Shown here one piece after another: positions 9,232-18,694 of a stretch of 64,000 nucleotides of DNA (position 1 is its first letter; the number at the start of each line of letters is the position of its first letter). Both the position numbers and the translations under genes were made by a program. The notes below the pieces were generated by a model, which was given only the letters and a program-made list of their open reading frames with translations, was not told the DNA's origin and did no database searches. The stretch comes from Candidatus Gastranaerophilales bacterium (GTDB lineage: Bacteria; Cyanobacteriota; Vampirovibrionia; Gastranaerophilales; Gastranaerophilaceae). The stretch spans positions 1 through 64,000 of the forward strand of contig CAJULR010000002.1 in assembly GCA_910587375.1 (NCBI GenBank), read 5' to 3'.

Positions 9232-10437
9232 CTACATCAAAGGAAGTCTGAATAATCCGGGCATGCCGGGCCTTGCAATCCTTACGATACAAAAAGCAGA
9301 CTCTTCGCCTTCCGTACAGTTATTCAATACGCCCTTACCATATTCAACTGCCTCATTATATTTATTTGTATCCTTATATTTATCAGGGTTCATATTTCTA
9401 TACTTATCACACTCTTCTCTTGGAAGCATATTGTGTCTGCCGCCCTTACATGCCGCTTCTTTATAGCTTACCCCAAGAAGCTCTGTTGAAGATTTTCTAT
9501 CATCAGGGTTGTCTGGGTCAGAATAGCTTCTGTATAAATTATATGAAAACGGATAATTTGTTTCCTGCCAGTTTGCAACAGTGCCAAAAGTTGGCATGTT
9601 TTGGGCAACACAACGGTCTTTGTAGTTGCTTGCAGATTCTTCAGAATGTTTTTCGCTTGAATAAAGGCCGTTAGAAGCAGCGCTAACACCGCCATCTCCA
9701 CAAAAACCGGGAACTATCTCGCCGCCAAGCTTATAAATTCTTATAGGAAACTGGTCTTCACCAATTTTATTCGGCCTGTCGTTTCCGTTTACATCAATAA
9801 AAACTTGTTTATAAAAATCATTTTCATCCGTTGCATTAAATGTATCTTCACTGCCTTCGGTTGAAGCGCCTTTTACAATTCTTATCCAGGGAGATTCAAG
9901 GTGATAATATGCAACCATATTTGAGGCCTGAAAATTTGGAACTCCGGCATTTTGCCCCTTGCCATCGCCTGTTGGAAGTTTAATATCATTATTTGTGCCG
10001 CTATTGTATTTACAATTAACTTCCCCTAGAACTGTAAAAGCATTTGCAACCTCAAAACAATATGGGTCGTCTATATTGCCTTCGGTTGGAACGCCGCCTT
10101 TGTAATCTCCGGGGTTCATATTATAAACCTCAAGCATTTTTGGAACCGCAGTCACTGCGTCAGGAAGCCCCTGGTTTGGCTCACACCCGTATACATCATA
10201 CGGCACAGAGCCCGTATTTTTATTACATTTATCTATAATTTCAAAGTTTGCAGTCCTTAAATTTTTAACGCCTGCATAGGCAAAAGGCCCAACCAAAAAT
10301 TTCTTCGGCTTTAAGGATTGAATTGAAATACCCACAAGAATTGCAAGCGCAATCATTGCAACACATAATTCAACCATAGTCCAGCCCCGCTTAAAGGTCA
10401 CACCGGGAGCATTTTTAAGGTTTTTATCTTTTTTCAT
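9232..10437 (-). CDS. Type IV prepilin-like protein with large extracellular domain
   Basis: A 401-residue protein with a class-III-type prepilin start. An 18-residue positively charged leader ends in KRG, followed by WTMVELCVAMIALAILVGIS. That gives Gly at -1 and Glu at +5, the residues used by prepilin peptidase and for pilin assembly; the +1 residue is Trp rather than the usual Phe or Met. Beyond the 20-residue hydrophobic helix is a long soluble region rich in Asn, Gly and Cys that resembles no family I recognise. It overlaps the DUF3326 gene by 14 bases and is the last gene of the holA-holB run. Confidence 0.75.
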   Translation of the reverse strand: MKKDKNLKNAPGVTFKRGWTMVELCVAMIALAILVGISIQSLKPKKFLVGPFAYAGVKNLRTANFEIIDKCNKNTGSVPYDVYGCEPNQGLPDAVTAVPKMLEVYNMNPGDYKGGVPTEGNIDDPYCFEVANAFTVLGEVNCKYNSGTNNDIKLPTGDGKGQNAGVPNFQASNMVAYYHLESPWIRIVKGASTEGSEDTFNATDENDFYKQVFIDVNGNDRPNKIGEDQFPIRIYKLGGEIVPGFCGDGGVSAASNGLYSSEKHSEESASNYKDRCVAQNMPTFGTVANWQETNYPFSYNLYRSYSDPDNPDDRKSSTELLGVSYKEAACKGGRHNMLPREECDKYRNMNPDKYKDTNKYNEAVEYGKGVLNNCTEGEESAFCIVRIARPGMPGLFRLPLM

Positions 10438-11530
10438 ATCTTTCCCTTATAAATTCTAAACAATTCTGATAGCTTGAAAATTCTTTAATTCTATCTGTCA
10501 CATTCCCAATTATATCATTTTTTAGAAGTTTCTTGCAATCAATTGAAAGGACGGTCTTGTTATTAACAGCACAAATTAAAATACCCGCCTCAAGCGCAGA
10601 CAGCACTGCTTTTGAACCCAATGCACCAGATGGAACAATTAAACATTTAACTTCATCCCTTGAAACGCTTTCTTCAACATCTAGCTTAGTAACAGTCATA
10701 GCAACGTTTGGGCTTACGATATGCGGCGCCATTGAAAGCCCGTCTAAAATACAGGGTAGATAAGTTGAAGAGATAAATTCTGACGCAACTTTGTAATTCA
10801 CCCTTTTAAAAGTTATATCAAGCCCTGAAAAAGCAGGGGAGTGCGCCACGGGGCATATAAATTCTTTTGTTAAATAATGGGAAATAACAGCTTCAATTCC
10901 CCCAATCGGGTCAACTCCGTTTCCTTCTTCATAATTTACATCTTCACACTCATCATTAAAATAACAAACAACAGCAAGCGCTTCACATCCCTTATCCAGA
11001 AGCTTTTTTGCCGCTTTTTGAAGTGTTTTTTCGTTTTCAATCCTTCCTGTTGAAATTCCGGTATCATCAATTGAAAGGCTTACCCCCACGGGTTCTTCCG
11101 TTATTTCAAAATAAGGAATATCATACCCTTTTACAACCTTCATAGCTTCAATTGTGTTAATATGAAGGTTTAAAACCCCATCAGGAATTGATTTATCAAA
11201 AATAACTCCGATTTTATTAAAGCGCCCAACAGGTTTTAGGTTAATTTTTCCGGCAAAAAATTCGTCAAAGGCATAACCTTCTGCATAGAGCATATTTTCA
11301 TTTATTGCACTCAAAATGCCTGCATTTACAACGTTTGGATTTAAAATAACTTTAAAATGCTTTGAAAATTCTCTTGCAACAAAACCAGCATCCCCTGCAT
11401 AGCCGCCAATTTCAGCGCCAACTCCCGTTGGAATTGAAAGCGCAATAATATTTTTTTCACCCGCCTGGTTTTTAGAAAAAAAGTCCAAAGGGTCGCTTTT
11501 TAAACTGTTTTCAACCCCAAACTCTGTCAT
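10424..11530 (-). CDS. DUF3326 family protein (cyanobacterial-type)
   Basis: A 368-residue protein matching my recollection of DUF3326, a family found mainly in cyanobacteria. The N-terminal segment SIPTGVGAEIGGYAGDAG is characteristic. Function is unknown; the sequence is soluble, without signal peptide or membrane segments. Its ATG overlaps the holB stop by four bases and its 3' end overlaps the prepilin-like gene by 14 bases, so all are probably translated from one mRNA. The assignment rests on motif recall, not on a search. Confidence 0.65.
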   Translation of the reverse strand: MTEFGVENSLKSDPLDFFSKNQAGEKNIIALSIPTGVGAEIGGYAGDAGFVAREFSKHFKVILNPNVVNAGILSAINENMLYAEGYAFDEFFAGKINLKPVGRFNKIGVIFDKSIPDGVLNLHINTIEAMKVVKGYDIPYFEITEEPVGVSLSIDDTGISTGRIENEKTLQKAAKKLLDKGCEALAVVCYFNDECEDVNYEEGNGVDPIGGIEAVISHYLTKEFICPVAHSPAFSGLDITFKRVNYKVASEFISSTYLPCILDGLSMAPHIVSPNVAMTVTKLDVEESVSRDEVKCLIVPSGALGSKAVLSALEAGILICAVNNKTVLSIDCKKLLKNDIIGNVTDRIKEFSSYQNCLEFIRERYEKR

Positions 11531-12501
11531 ACAACCCCTTCTACTTGTGCTATATCTATAAAAAGACTTTCAAGCACAACCTTTGGGCTCATTGAAGCCC
11601 TAAGTCTTCTTTTGGCCTTTTGAATAAGGACAATGTGGCGGTTAAACACCTCAAAGGCCGCATTGTTGCTCACATTCCCTTTCAAAAGAGAAAGCGCATA
11701 TTCTTGAAAATCGTTCAAAAAATCAAAAACATCAATGTTTTCAGCCTTTAAAAGGGTTTCAATTTCAACAGAAACCTCAAGCGCGTCTTTAAGATTAAGG
11801 TTTGGATAATTCCTTAAAACGCTTGACAAGCTTGATAAAACATCTCCTTTTGCCCCGGCTTTTAGTGTTTTTCCTGTTAATTTGAACACATTAGAGCGGG
11901 AAACAATTGTGGATATTAAGTCTTCACGGTTTTGTGTTAAGAAAATAAAAGTTGTTCTTTTGGGCGGCTCTTCAATGGATTTTAATAAGGAATTTGAAGC
12001 TTCAGCCTTAAAAACCTTTGAATTTAAGGACATTGGCGTCCAGTTTTCTTCAGGAAAATCAAACCCTAAATCCTTATATTCTTCAACCCGCGCCGTTTCA
12101 AGCGCGCTTCTTTGCTTCACCCTTGCATCACAAAAAATAAAAACCCTATGATAATCACTTGTTTCCCTTAGAGATGAGGTTATTTTTTTTGCCTGGTTAA
12201 TTGATATAACAGTTTTTGAGGCGTCGTCTTTAAAATTTATGGGCGACACAATATTTACGCTTGGATGTTTCACATCCTTTATCCAAGAACAGTTTATACA
12301 GGTGCATTCCGGGTTTTTCGCCCCTTCTGTGCAGTTCAAAACCCTTGCAAGCTCAAATGAAAACATATACTGCCCAATAATATCAAGCCCTTCAAAAACA
12401 ATCGATTGCGGAAACTTTTCAACATCATTTTCAATTAACGTTTCAAAATAATTTGAAACAAAAGGGAATTTTTCTTTTAAAATCGGGTTAATTGAGGCCA
12501 T
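11527..12501 (-). CDS. holB: DNA polymerase III subunit delta'
   Basis: A 324-residue clamp-loader subunit. Four cysteines in the pattern C-x8-C-x-C-x2-C near residues 56-70 match the zinc module of delta'/tau proteins. LLKSIEEPPKRTTFIFLTQN is the family sensor region, and TIVSRSNVFKL follows. The Walker A position lacks a GKT, as in other non-ATPase delta' subunits. It shares one base with holA upstream and four with DUF3326 downstream. Pairing with holA makes the identification secure. Confidence 0.85.
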   Translation of the reverse strand: MASINPILKEKFPFVSNYFETLIENDVEKFPQSIVFEGLDIIGQYMFSFELARVLNCTEGAKNPECTCINCSWIKDVKHPSVNIVSPINFKDDASKTVISINQAKKITSSLRETSDYHRVFIFCDARVKQRSALETARVEEYKDLGFDFPEENWTPMSLNSKVFKAEASNSLLKSIEEPPKRTTFIFLTQNREDLISTIVSRSNVFKLTGKTLKAGAKGDVLSSLSSVLRNYPNLNLKDALEVSVEIETLLKAENIDVFDFLNDFQEYALSLLKGNVSNNAAFEVFNRHIVLIQKAKRRLRASMSPKVVLESLFIDIAQVEGVV

Positions 12502-13526
12502 TAGATAACACCTCCAAATTTTTCCGCCACACCCGGATTTTTATCAAAAAGTGCACATTCAAAAGCAAGCAGGGGTTCTTTTTGCCCGCTTTTAATTTGA
12601 TATTCAGCCTCTGTTAAAGCCTGTTTTACCCTTACAAGTTCCTTTAGAGAAATTGCCCCTAATTTTTCAATACTTTTTTTTACGGCATACTCATTTTGCC
12701 CGGTTTTTCTTGCAATATCAAAACTCGACATTGAATTTGCATAAACCTTTGTCATTAAAAGTTTTGAAAAAGAACTCTGCAAAAAGGCTAAAATCTCCAA
12801 ATAATGTGATTTATCAAGCATTTTTGAAATTTCTAAACACGCACTTGAATATTGGGCTTCAAGAATTAAATCGTTAATTAAAAATACATTCCTGCCTTCT
12901 CCCCCAGCCTCTTTTACGGCATTTTCGGTTATAACTTTTTCAGGGTGAATTATAAGCTTTATTTTTTCCAGCGCCGTGTTTAAATCCCTTAAAGAAGGTC
13001 CCACCTGCCTTATGATTGAAGTTAAAACATTGTTATCAGCTTTCAAACCGGCTTTTTGCACCATAGTTTTTAAAACGGGAAGAATTTTATACTCTTCATA
13101 AGCCTTAAATGCACTAAATTCCTGAATACTTCCTGCCTTTTGAACAGCTTTATAGAGCTTTTTTCTTGAATCCGGCTTTTTCCTATCCCCCTTTTCAATA
13201 GGGCAGGTTAAAATTATATGCACCCTATCTGACACCAAATCAAGCGCCTTTATGACCTCATCTGTTTGTTTATCATCAAGCTTTACTTTTTTTGTTGTTT
13301 CAAGAAAATATTTATCCGCCCTTATTTTATAAACAATATCCCCAAACATCATAGGCTGGGCCCGAAGAGCGCCAATCAAGGTTTTAAAATCCGGATTATC
13401 AAGGCACCTGTAATTTAGGGGCGAAATTTCACTCCCGCCTTCAGGGTTTAAAACCCCGTTTTTAATATTATTTATTTCATTTTCAAGCGTAAAATCTTCA
13501 TCGCCCCAAAATAAATATACAGGCAT
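12501..13526 (-). CDS. holA: DNA polymerase III subunit delta
   Basis: A 341-residue delta subunit, which opens the beta sliding clamp. The start MPVYLFWGDEDFTLENEI is the typical HolA N-terminus, and the C-terminal third contains the family's helical collar region (EILAFLQSSFSKLLM). It overlaps holB by one base. It lies 53 bases after the ROK kinase on the same strand. Confidence 0.85.
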   Translation of the reverse strand: MPVYLFWGDEDFTLENEINNIKNGVLNPEGGSEISPLNYRCLDNPDFKTLIGALRAQPMMFGDIVYKIRADKYFLETTKKVKLDDKQTDEVIKALDLVSDRVHIILTCPIEKGDRKKPDSRKKLYKAVQKAGSIQEFSAFKAYEEYKILPVLKTMVQKAGLKADNNVLTSIIRQVGPSLRDLNTALEKIKLIIHPEKVITENAVKEAGGEGRNVFLINDLILEAQYSSACLEISKMLDKSHYLEILAFLQSSFSKLLMTKVYANSMSSFDIARKTGQNEYAVKKSIEKLGAISLKELVRVKQALTEAEYQIKSGQKEPLLAFECALFDKNPGVAEKFGGVI

Positions 13527-13579
13527 TTTTGTTTCCTTGTTCCATAGCGGTTTTAGGCACTATAACGCGCCAAAACCCT

Positions 13580-14530
13580 TTAGCTTTCAATCAAAAGGCT
13601 TGCACCAATTACCCCTGCCGTATTTCCAAGCTCCGCAGGAACAATTTGAACAGCGCCCGCCTGAATCGGCATAGCTCTTTTTGCAACAACTTCCCTGATT
13701 GGATTAAGCAAAATGTCCCCAGCGTCCGCAACTCCGCCCCCGATAATCACTTTTTCAGGGTTTAGAAGGTTAATAACAGATGTTAAACCAAGGCCAATAA
13801 TTTCGCCTATTTTTCTATAAATTTGTTTTGCAACGACATCCCCTTGTAAAGCTGCCTGCGCCACAATATAGGGGCTTAATTCTTCTGTTGCAAGTTCTTT
13901 AAATTTAGAAGATTTTCCGCCCATAATATATTCTTTTGCCATTTGAACAATTGCAGGGCCTGAAGCATAAGCTTCAAAACATGCAAAATCTCCGCACCCG
14001 CAAAGAGGCCCATCGCCCATAGAAAGCTTAATATGGCCAATTTCACCCGCAGCATTTTTTGCACCGCGCGCAAGTTTTCCGTTTATAACAAGGCCGGAAC
14101 CTATTCCTGTGCCCACTGTAATACAAACTAAATTTGTACAGCCTTTGCCAGCGCCATATTTTAATTCGCCCAAAGTCGCCACGCGAACGTCATTATCAAG
14201 GCGTGTCGGAATTCCAAATTCTTTTTGCATAATTTCTGCCACGGGAATATCAACCCAGCCGGGCATATTCGGTAAAAGCCTTACCACGCCTGCCTGATAA
14301 TCAATTTGGCCTGGGAAACCAAAGCCAATTGCTTCAATTGTATCTTTTGTTTCGTTTGTTTCTTTCATTAAATCTGAAATTGCAAGCTTAATATTCCCCA
14401 AAGTGTGTTCATAGCCCATATCTGCACGGGTTGGCGTTGTGTTTGAATAAACAATCTTACCGTCTAAATCAACAAGCGCAATTTTAATGTTTGTGCCGCC
14501 AATATCCACGCCTATTCTGTATTTTTTCAT
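13580..14530 (-). CDS. ROK family sugar kinase (glucokinase-like)
   Basis: A 316-residue ROK kinase, most likely phosphorylating glucose or an amino sugar. The phosphate-binding motif YRIGVDIGGTNIK is at the N-terminus. The zinc cluster CGCGDFACFEAYASG and the catalytic-loop DNDVRVATLGE are present, followed by VINLLNPEKVIIGGGV. The frame extends 18 bases further to an ATG at 14548, but GGGGGAGAG seven bases before ATG 14530 decides the start. It heads the leftward holA-holB-DUF3326-prepilin run. Confidence 0.85.
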   Translation of the reverse strand: MKKYRIGVDIGGTNIKIALVDLDGKIVYSNTTPTRADMGYEHTLGNIKLAISDLMKETNETKDTIEAIGFGFPGQIDYQAGVVRLLPNMPGWVDIPVAEIMQKEFGIPTRLDNDVRVATLGELKYGAGKGCTNLVCITVGTGIGSGLVINGKLARGAKNAAGEIGHIKLSMGDGPLCGCGDFACFEAYASGPAIVQMAKEYIMGGKSSKFKELATEELSPYIVAQAALQGDVVAKQIYRKIGEIIGLGLTSVINLLNPEKVIIGGGVADAGDILLNPIREVVAKRAMPIQAGAVQIVPAELGNTAGVIGASLLIES

Positions 14531-14719
14531 AAAAAATCTCTCCCCCATCTCATATAATAATTTGTGAAAAAATTATACCATAAACCCCACATTTCACGCC
14601 AATAATTAAAATGTTTAAGTTTTTGTAAAGTTATGTAACAAAAGAAGGTTTAAGTGAAATTCAATAATTTTTATATACTTTATATATATGTAAGACGAAG
14701 TTAAGTGAAAGTAAGATAA

Positions 14720-14890
14720 ATGGCAGTTACACCAACAGACAGCATAGATAAAAAATTGGCTCAAATGTACGCCACAAAGGTAACCGTTAACCTTGACGCC
14801 AAATCAACATTATCTCCAAATGATTTTTGGAGCTCAATGGAATTAATCGCTCTGAATAACAAAGCAGTTATGAATTTCAGACGTAAATAA
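14720..14890 (+). CDS. Small hypothetical protein (56 residues)
   Basis: An uninterrupted 56-codon frame, MAVTPTDSIDKKLAQMY to MNFRRK, between the divergent ROK gene and thrS. It is soluble, mixed in charge, with no recognised domain. A TATATA-rich stretch lies 30-50 bases upstream, and a strong terminator follows 47 bases after the stop, so it looks like a monocistronic unit. The ribosome-binding site is weak (GTAAG). It could instead be a small RNA. Confidence 0.5.
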   Translation: MAVTPTDSIDKKLAQMYATKVTVNLDAKSTLSPNDFWSSMELIALNNKAVMNFRRK

Positions 14891-14936
14891 AAGATGTTAT
14901 CATTAAATTGATGGATTATGGAGTAGAAAAAAAATC

Positions 14937-14968
14937 CCGCCCTTATTTTAAATAAGGCGGATTTTTTT
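14937..14968 (+). terminator. Rho-independent terminator after the small gene
   Basis: CCGCC-TTATT pairs with AATAAGGCGG (one bulged C) and is followed by seven T. An A run on the left side gives it activity in the other direction as well. Confidence 0.8.
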
Positions 14969-15008
14969 ATGCACATTTTTTAAAGCACACTCGAACTAGC
15001 TTGACCCT

Positions 15009-15036
15009 TTGTTTTTGTGGTAAAATTTTGTATACA
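15009..15036 (+). promoter_or_regulatory. Candidate thrS promoter
   Basis: TTGTTT, a 16-base spacer and TATACA, 28 bases before the thrS start. An alternative pair is TTGACC (15001) with TAAAAT (15021), but its 14-base spacing is short. No T-box-like leader is seen. Confidence 0.35.
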
Positions 15037-15063
15037 TAAAAACGTTTAAAAGAGGAAGAATTT

Positions 15064-16848
15064 ATGGAAGAAAAAGAAATAAAAGCCCAGGAATTGCACA
15101 CCTTAAGGCACTCCTGCTCTCATATTATGGCGCAGGCCGTACAAAATTTATACCCGAATGCAAAGCTTGCAATTGGCCCTGCAATTGAAAATGGCTTCTA
15201 TTACGATTTTGATATCGAAGGCGTGACACTTAATGAAGAAAGCCTTGCAGCTATTGAAAAAGAGATGAAAAAACTCATTGAATCCGATTTAAGGTTTGAA
15301 AAATATATAATCCCTGATGTTCAAAAACAAATTGATGAATTTAAAGCCCAAGGCGAAATATACAAGGCAGAACTTTTAGAAGAACATAAAAACGACAACC
15401 CAACCTTGTATTTAACAAAAGATAAGGACGGAAATGTTTTATTTAACGACCTTTGCTCCGGTCCACACCTTGAGAACACAAGAAAAATCAAAGCTTTCAA
15501 GCTTTTATCCGTTGCAGGCGCTTACTGGAGAGGCTCTGAAAAAAACAAAATGCTGCAAAGAATTTATGCAACAGCATTTGCTTCAAAAGATGAGCTAAAA
15601 GAATATTTAACAATGCTTGAAGAAGCTAAAAAAAGAGATCACAGAAAGCTTGGCAAAGAATTGGATTTATTCTCCGTGCACGATGAAATCGGCGCAGGGC
15701 TTGTTCTTTGGCACCCAAGCCTTGCTTTAGTCAGAGAAAACATTGAAAACTATTGGAGAGAAGAACACAGACGCCGCGGATATGTTATCGTTAACACGCC
15801 GCATATCGCAAAAACAAAGCTATGGGAAGTTTCAGGCCACATTGACCATTACAGAGAAAATATGTTCTTTGTGCAAAAAGAGGATGAAAACGACGAACAA
15901 TTCATTATTAAACCGATGAACTGCCCGTTCCACATTTTAATTTATCAGGCGCAGCGCCGCTCTTACCGTGATTTGCCAATCAGAATGGCAGAACTTGGCA
16001 CAGTTTACAGACGCGAAAAATCCGGCGCATTGGGCGGCCTCACCCGCGTTCAAGGTTTCACACAAGACGATTCCCACATTTTCTGTACGCCGGAACAACT
16101 TGTTAACGAAATTAACGAAATTATAGACTTTATTTCTGATGCAATGAAAATTTTCAAAATGGAGTTTGAAGTTGAACTCTCAACCCGCCCTGAAAGCTAT
16201 GTTGGCAGCCTTGAAAATTGGGATAAGGCAGAAGCCGGCTTAAAAGAAGCTATGGAAAAACGCGGAATGAAATATGAAGTAAACGAGGGCGACGGCGCGT
16301 TTTACGGCCCAAAAATCGACTTTAAATTTAAAGACGCCATCGGAAGAACATGGCAATGTGCTACAATCCAGCTGGATTTCAACCTTCCTGAAAGGTTTAA
16401 CTTAAAATATCAGGATAAAGACGGCGAACTTAAAACCCCTGTAATGCTTCACAGGGTTGTATTTGGCTCTATGGAAAGGTTCCATGGCATATTGATTGAA
16501 CATTTTGCAGGCGCCTTCCCTGCTTGGCTTGCACCGGTTCAGGCTGCGGTCGTGCCAATTGCAGACAGACATACAGAAGCCTGCGAAGCTGTATTTAAAA
16601 AGTTAAAAGACAGAGGAATTCGCGTAACGCTTGACGATAGGTCTGAATCTATGAATTATAAAATAAGGGATAATTTGCAAAACAAAAAAATCCCGTATGT
16701 GCTTGTTTTGGGGGACAAAGAAATTGCCGACAACACGCTTGCCGTGCGCGCAAGAGGCAGAGGCCCGATTGGCACATTTAACACTGAAGATTTCATAGAA
16801 AAACTTGAAAAGGAAATTCAAACCAGGGGCAAAAGCATTGTAGAATAA
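15064..16848 (+). CDS. thrS: Threonyl-tRNA synthetase
   Basis: A 594-residue class II synthetase charging tRNA-Thr. It begins directly with the editing domain (LRHSCSHIMAQAV with the HxxxH pair, then CSGPHLENT near residue 135), so the usual N-terminal TGS domain of about 60 residues is missing. The catalytic core has the zinc and active-site segment IKPMNCPFHILIY, motif 2 around YRREKSGALGGLTRVQGF and motif 3 MLHRVVFGSMERF. The anticodon-binding domain is C-terminal. AGAGGAAG precedes ATG 15064. Confidence 0.95.
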   Translation: MEEKEIKAQELHTLRHSCSHIMAQAVQNLYPNAKLAIGPAIENGFYYDFDIEGVTLNEESLAAIEKEMKKLIESDLRFEKYIIPDVQKQIDEFKAQGEIYKAELLEEHKNDNPTLYLTKDKDGNVLFNDLCSGPHLENTRKIKAFKLLSVAGAYWRGSEKNKMLQRIYATAFASKDELKEYLTMLEEAKKRDHRKLGKELDLFSVHDEIGAGLVLWHPSLALVRENIENYWREEHRRRGYVIVNTPHIAKTKLWEVSGHIDHYRENMFFVQKEDENDEQFIIKPMNCPFHILIYQAQRRSYRDLPIRMAELGTVYRREKSGALGGLTRVQGFTQDDSHIFCTPEQLVNEINEIIDFISDAMKIFKMEFEVELSTRPESYVGSLENWDKAEAGLKEAMEKRGMKYEVNEGDGAFYGPKIDFKFKDAIGRTWQCATIQLDFNLPERFNLKYQDKDGELKTPVMLHRVVFGSMERFHGILIEHFAGAFPAWLAPVQAAVVPIADRHTEACEAVFKKLKDRGIRVTLDDRSESMNYKIRDNLQNKKIPYVLVLGDKEIADNTLAVRARGRGPIGTFNTEDFIEKLEKEIQTRGKSIVE

Positions 16849-16887
16849 GCCTTTTGGCCCGCATTAAAACTATAGAAAAAATGCTTT

Positions 16888-16916
16888 AAAGGGGCTGCGA
16901 TTTGCATAGCCCCTTT
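16888..16916 (+). terminator. Terminator-like hairpin after thrS
   Basis: AAAGGGGCT pairs perfectly with AGCCCCTTT around an 11-base loop. The T tract is short, so it may attenuate rather than stop transcription into the next gene. Confidence 0.65.
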
Positions 16917-16940
16917 AATAATACAATAAGAGGAGTTTAA

Positions 16941-18101
16941 TTGAAAAAACACGTAAAAAAATGGCTTGAAAACAGCTATATAGACGAAAAACAAGCAGAA
17001 ATCATCCTTGCAGATATCATTGAAGAAGAAAAAAGAAACGCCCGCCTTGCAATGAATATCACCCTTTACACAATTGGCGCAGTTTTAATCGGAATTGGCG
17101 TCATAAGCTTTATTGCAGCAAACGATTGGATTTTAAGGCTTTTTGCTTCAAGGTTTGCAAAGATTTTTACTTCTTTGTTTGTGACATTTGGCTGTTTTGG
17201 CCTTGGATATTGGTTTTCATACGTAAAAACCGGGTTCAAAAGGCTTGGTGGCGTTTTAATTTTCCTCTCAACCCTTTTAATTGGCGGAGTTTGGGCGCTC
17301 ATTGGGCAAATTTATAACTTGCCCACAGAAAACAACTGCGGCATTCTTTTCCTTTGGCTTTTAAGTGTCTTGCCCGTCGCGTTTTTGTTTAACAAAAAGA
17401 ATATCAACATCCTTTCAATCATACTTTTTATCATTGCATACTTCAACATTCCAAATGTTTACGATACACTGGCACACCTTTCCCCAGTTGTTTTTGCGCT
17501 TATTTTGTATAATTTTGCAAACATACCAGCGATAAAAAACCATTATCCCCATTTTACCCCTGCATACAAAAGCATATCCACATTTGTATTGTTTTTTACC
17601 ACACTTATTATGTTTTGTTCAGACATGCTTATAGATAATTACAAAACAATCTCTACCCCTGCCATTATAATACTTGCAGCATTTTTAATTTTTGCCTTAA
17701 TAAACTTCACACTGAATAAAAAAAGCGATACCTTAAACGCTGAAACAGTGATTTTATCAGGCATTCCTATATTCTATACAATTTTTGGCATAAATATTAT
17801 AAACCTTGAAGTTGCAGCCATCGTAAACACTATTGGTTTAAATATAGTCCTTATTTCAATAATTTGGGCATTTTATCATTTTGGTTACAAAACCCAAAAT
17901 ACAAGTGCTGTTGCCGGTGCAAATTCCTTTATACTAGCCTATATAAGCGTTCTATATTTTAAAATAAGCTACAACTTCCTTGACAAGGCGCTTTTCTTCT
18001 TCCTTGGCGGTGTAATTCTTCTTTCCTTAGGAATTTACCTTGAAAAACAGAAAAAAGGCTTGAAAAAACAAAAAACAGGAGGCAATACAGATGAGCAATA
18101 A
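16941..18101 (+). CDS. DUF2157 multi-spanning membrane protein
   Basis: A 386-residue protein with a short cytosolic N-terminal helix pair (KKHVKKWLENSYIDEKQAEII, the DUF2157 signature region) followed by about eleven hydrophobic segments. The role of the family is unknown. The start is TTG at 16941 with AGAGGAG seven bases upstream. It overlaps the GDYXXLXY gene by 11 bases; these two families are commonly adjacent, which supports both calls. Confidence 0.75.
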   Translation: MKKHVKKWLENSYIDEKQAEIILADIIEEEKRNARLAMNITLYTIGAVLIGIGVISFIAANDWILRLFASRFAKIFTSLFVTFGCFGLGYWFSYVKTGFKRLGGVLIFLSTLLIGGVWALIGQIYNLPTENNCGILFLWLLSVLPVAFLFNKKNINILSIILFIIAYFNIPNVYDTLAHLSPVVFALILYNFANIPAIKNHYPHFTPAYKSISTFVLFFTTLIMFCSDMLIDNYKTISTPAIIILAAFLIFALINFTLNKKSDTLNAETVILSGIPIFYTIFGINIINLEVAAIVNTIGLNIVLISIIWAFYHFGYKTQNTSAVAGANSFILAYISVLYFKISYNFLDKALFFFLGGVILLSLGIYLEKQKKGLKKQKTGGNTDEQ

Positions 18102-18597
18102 AACAAAAACCCTTATTATACTTGGCTTTTGGCTTATTCTTGCCCTGTTTTTTGTTGCCATAAACGAGAAAATTTTTATGACAGGAGATGAAATCCGCCT
18201 GAAAGTGCGTCCTGTAGACCCAAGGGACCTTTTAAGAGGCCAATATGTGGTGCTAAACTATGATATTTCAAATGTTGATGTAAAAAATAATACAGATTTT
18301 AAAAGAAAAGACAGAGTCTATGTCACCTTGCAAAAAGAGGGGGAAATTTATATATTTAAAGAAATTTCAACCTACAAACCAACAAAAAGCCCTTATATAA
18401 AAGGCCAGGTCGATTACATACGCTGGAATTACGGCAAAGACAATGATTCTAAGACTTTAAATATCAAATACGGCATAGAAAACCTGTTCACAAAGGAAAA
18501 AGAGGCAAGAGAAATCGAAAAACGCCTTGCAAAAGGCGGAATTGCCGTAATCAAACTTGACAAACAAGGCAGAGCTAAGGTTTTAAGAGTAGAATAG
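18091..18597 (+). CDS. GDYXXLXY domain protein
   Basis: A 168-residue protein with one N-terminal transmembrane helix (LIILGFWLILALFFVAI) and an extracytoplasmic domain. RGQYVVLNYDIS near residue 50 is the family motif, here with Gln in place of the usual Asp. The function is unknown. It overlaps the DUF2157 gene and probably forms a membrane complex with it. An AGGAGG stretch inside the upstream gene serves as ribosome-binding site. Confidence 0.75.
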   Translation: MSNKTKTLIILGFWLILALFFVAINEKIFMTGDEIRLKVRPVDPRDLLRGQYVVLNYDISNVDVKNNTDFKRKDRVYVTLQKEGEIYIFKEISTYKPTKSPYIKGQVDYIRWNYGKDNDSKTLNIKYGIENLFTKEKEAREIEKRLAKGGIAVIKLDKQGRAKVLRVE

Positions 18598-18694
18598 GAT
18601 ACAATAGGGTGAAATAAATTCCTGCAAACAATGTTTGGCGGAAAAGTTCGCTCAGCAATAAACTCTGTACGCAATTTTTAGGCCGGGTTGCAAA

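Noticed and set aside
9263..9674. Plus-strand frames inside the prepilin-like gene
   Set aside because: Low-complexity translations with no start signals, opposite a clear minus-strand gene.
14890..15063. T-box leader of thrS
   Set aside because: No T-box sequence, specifier loop or antiterminator could be recognised; the terminator at 14937 lies before the thrS promoter and belongs to the small gene.
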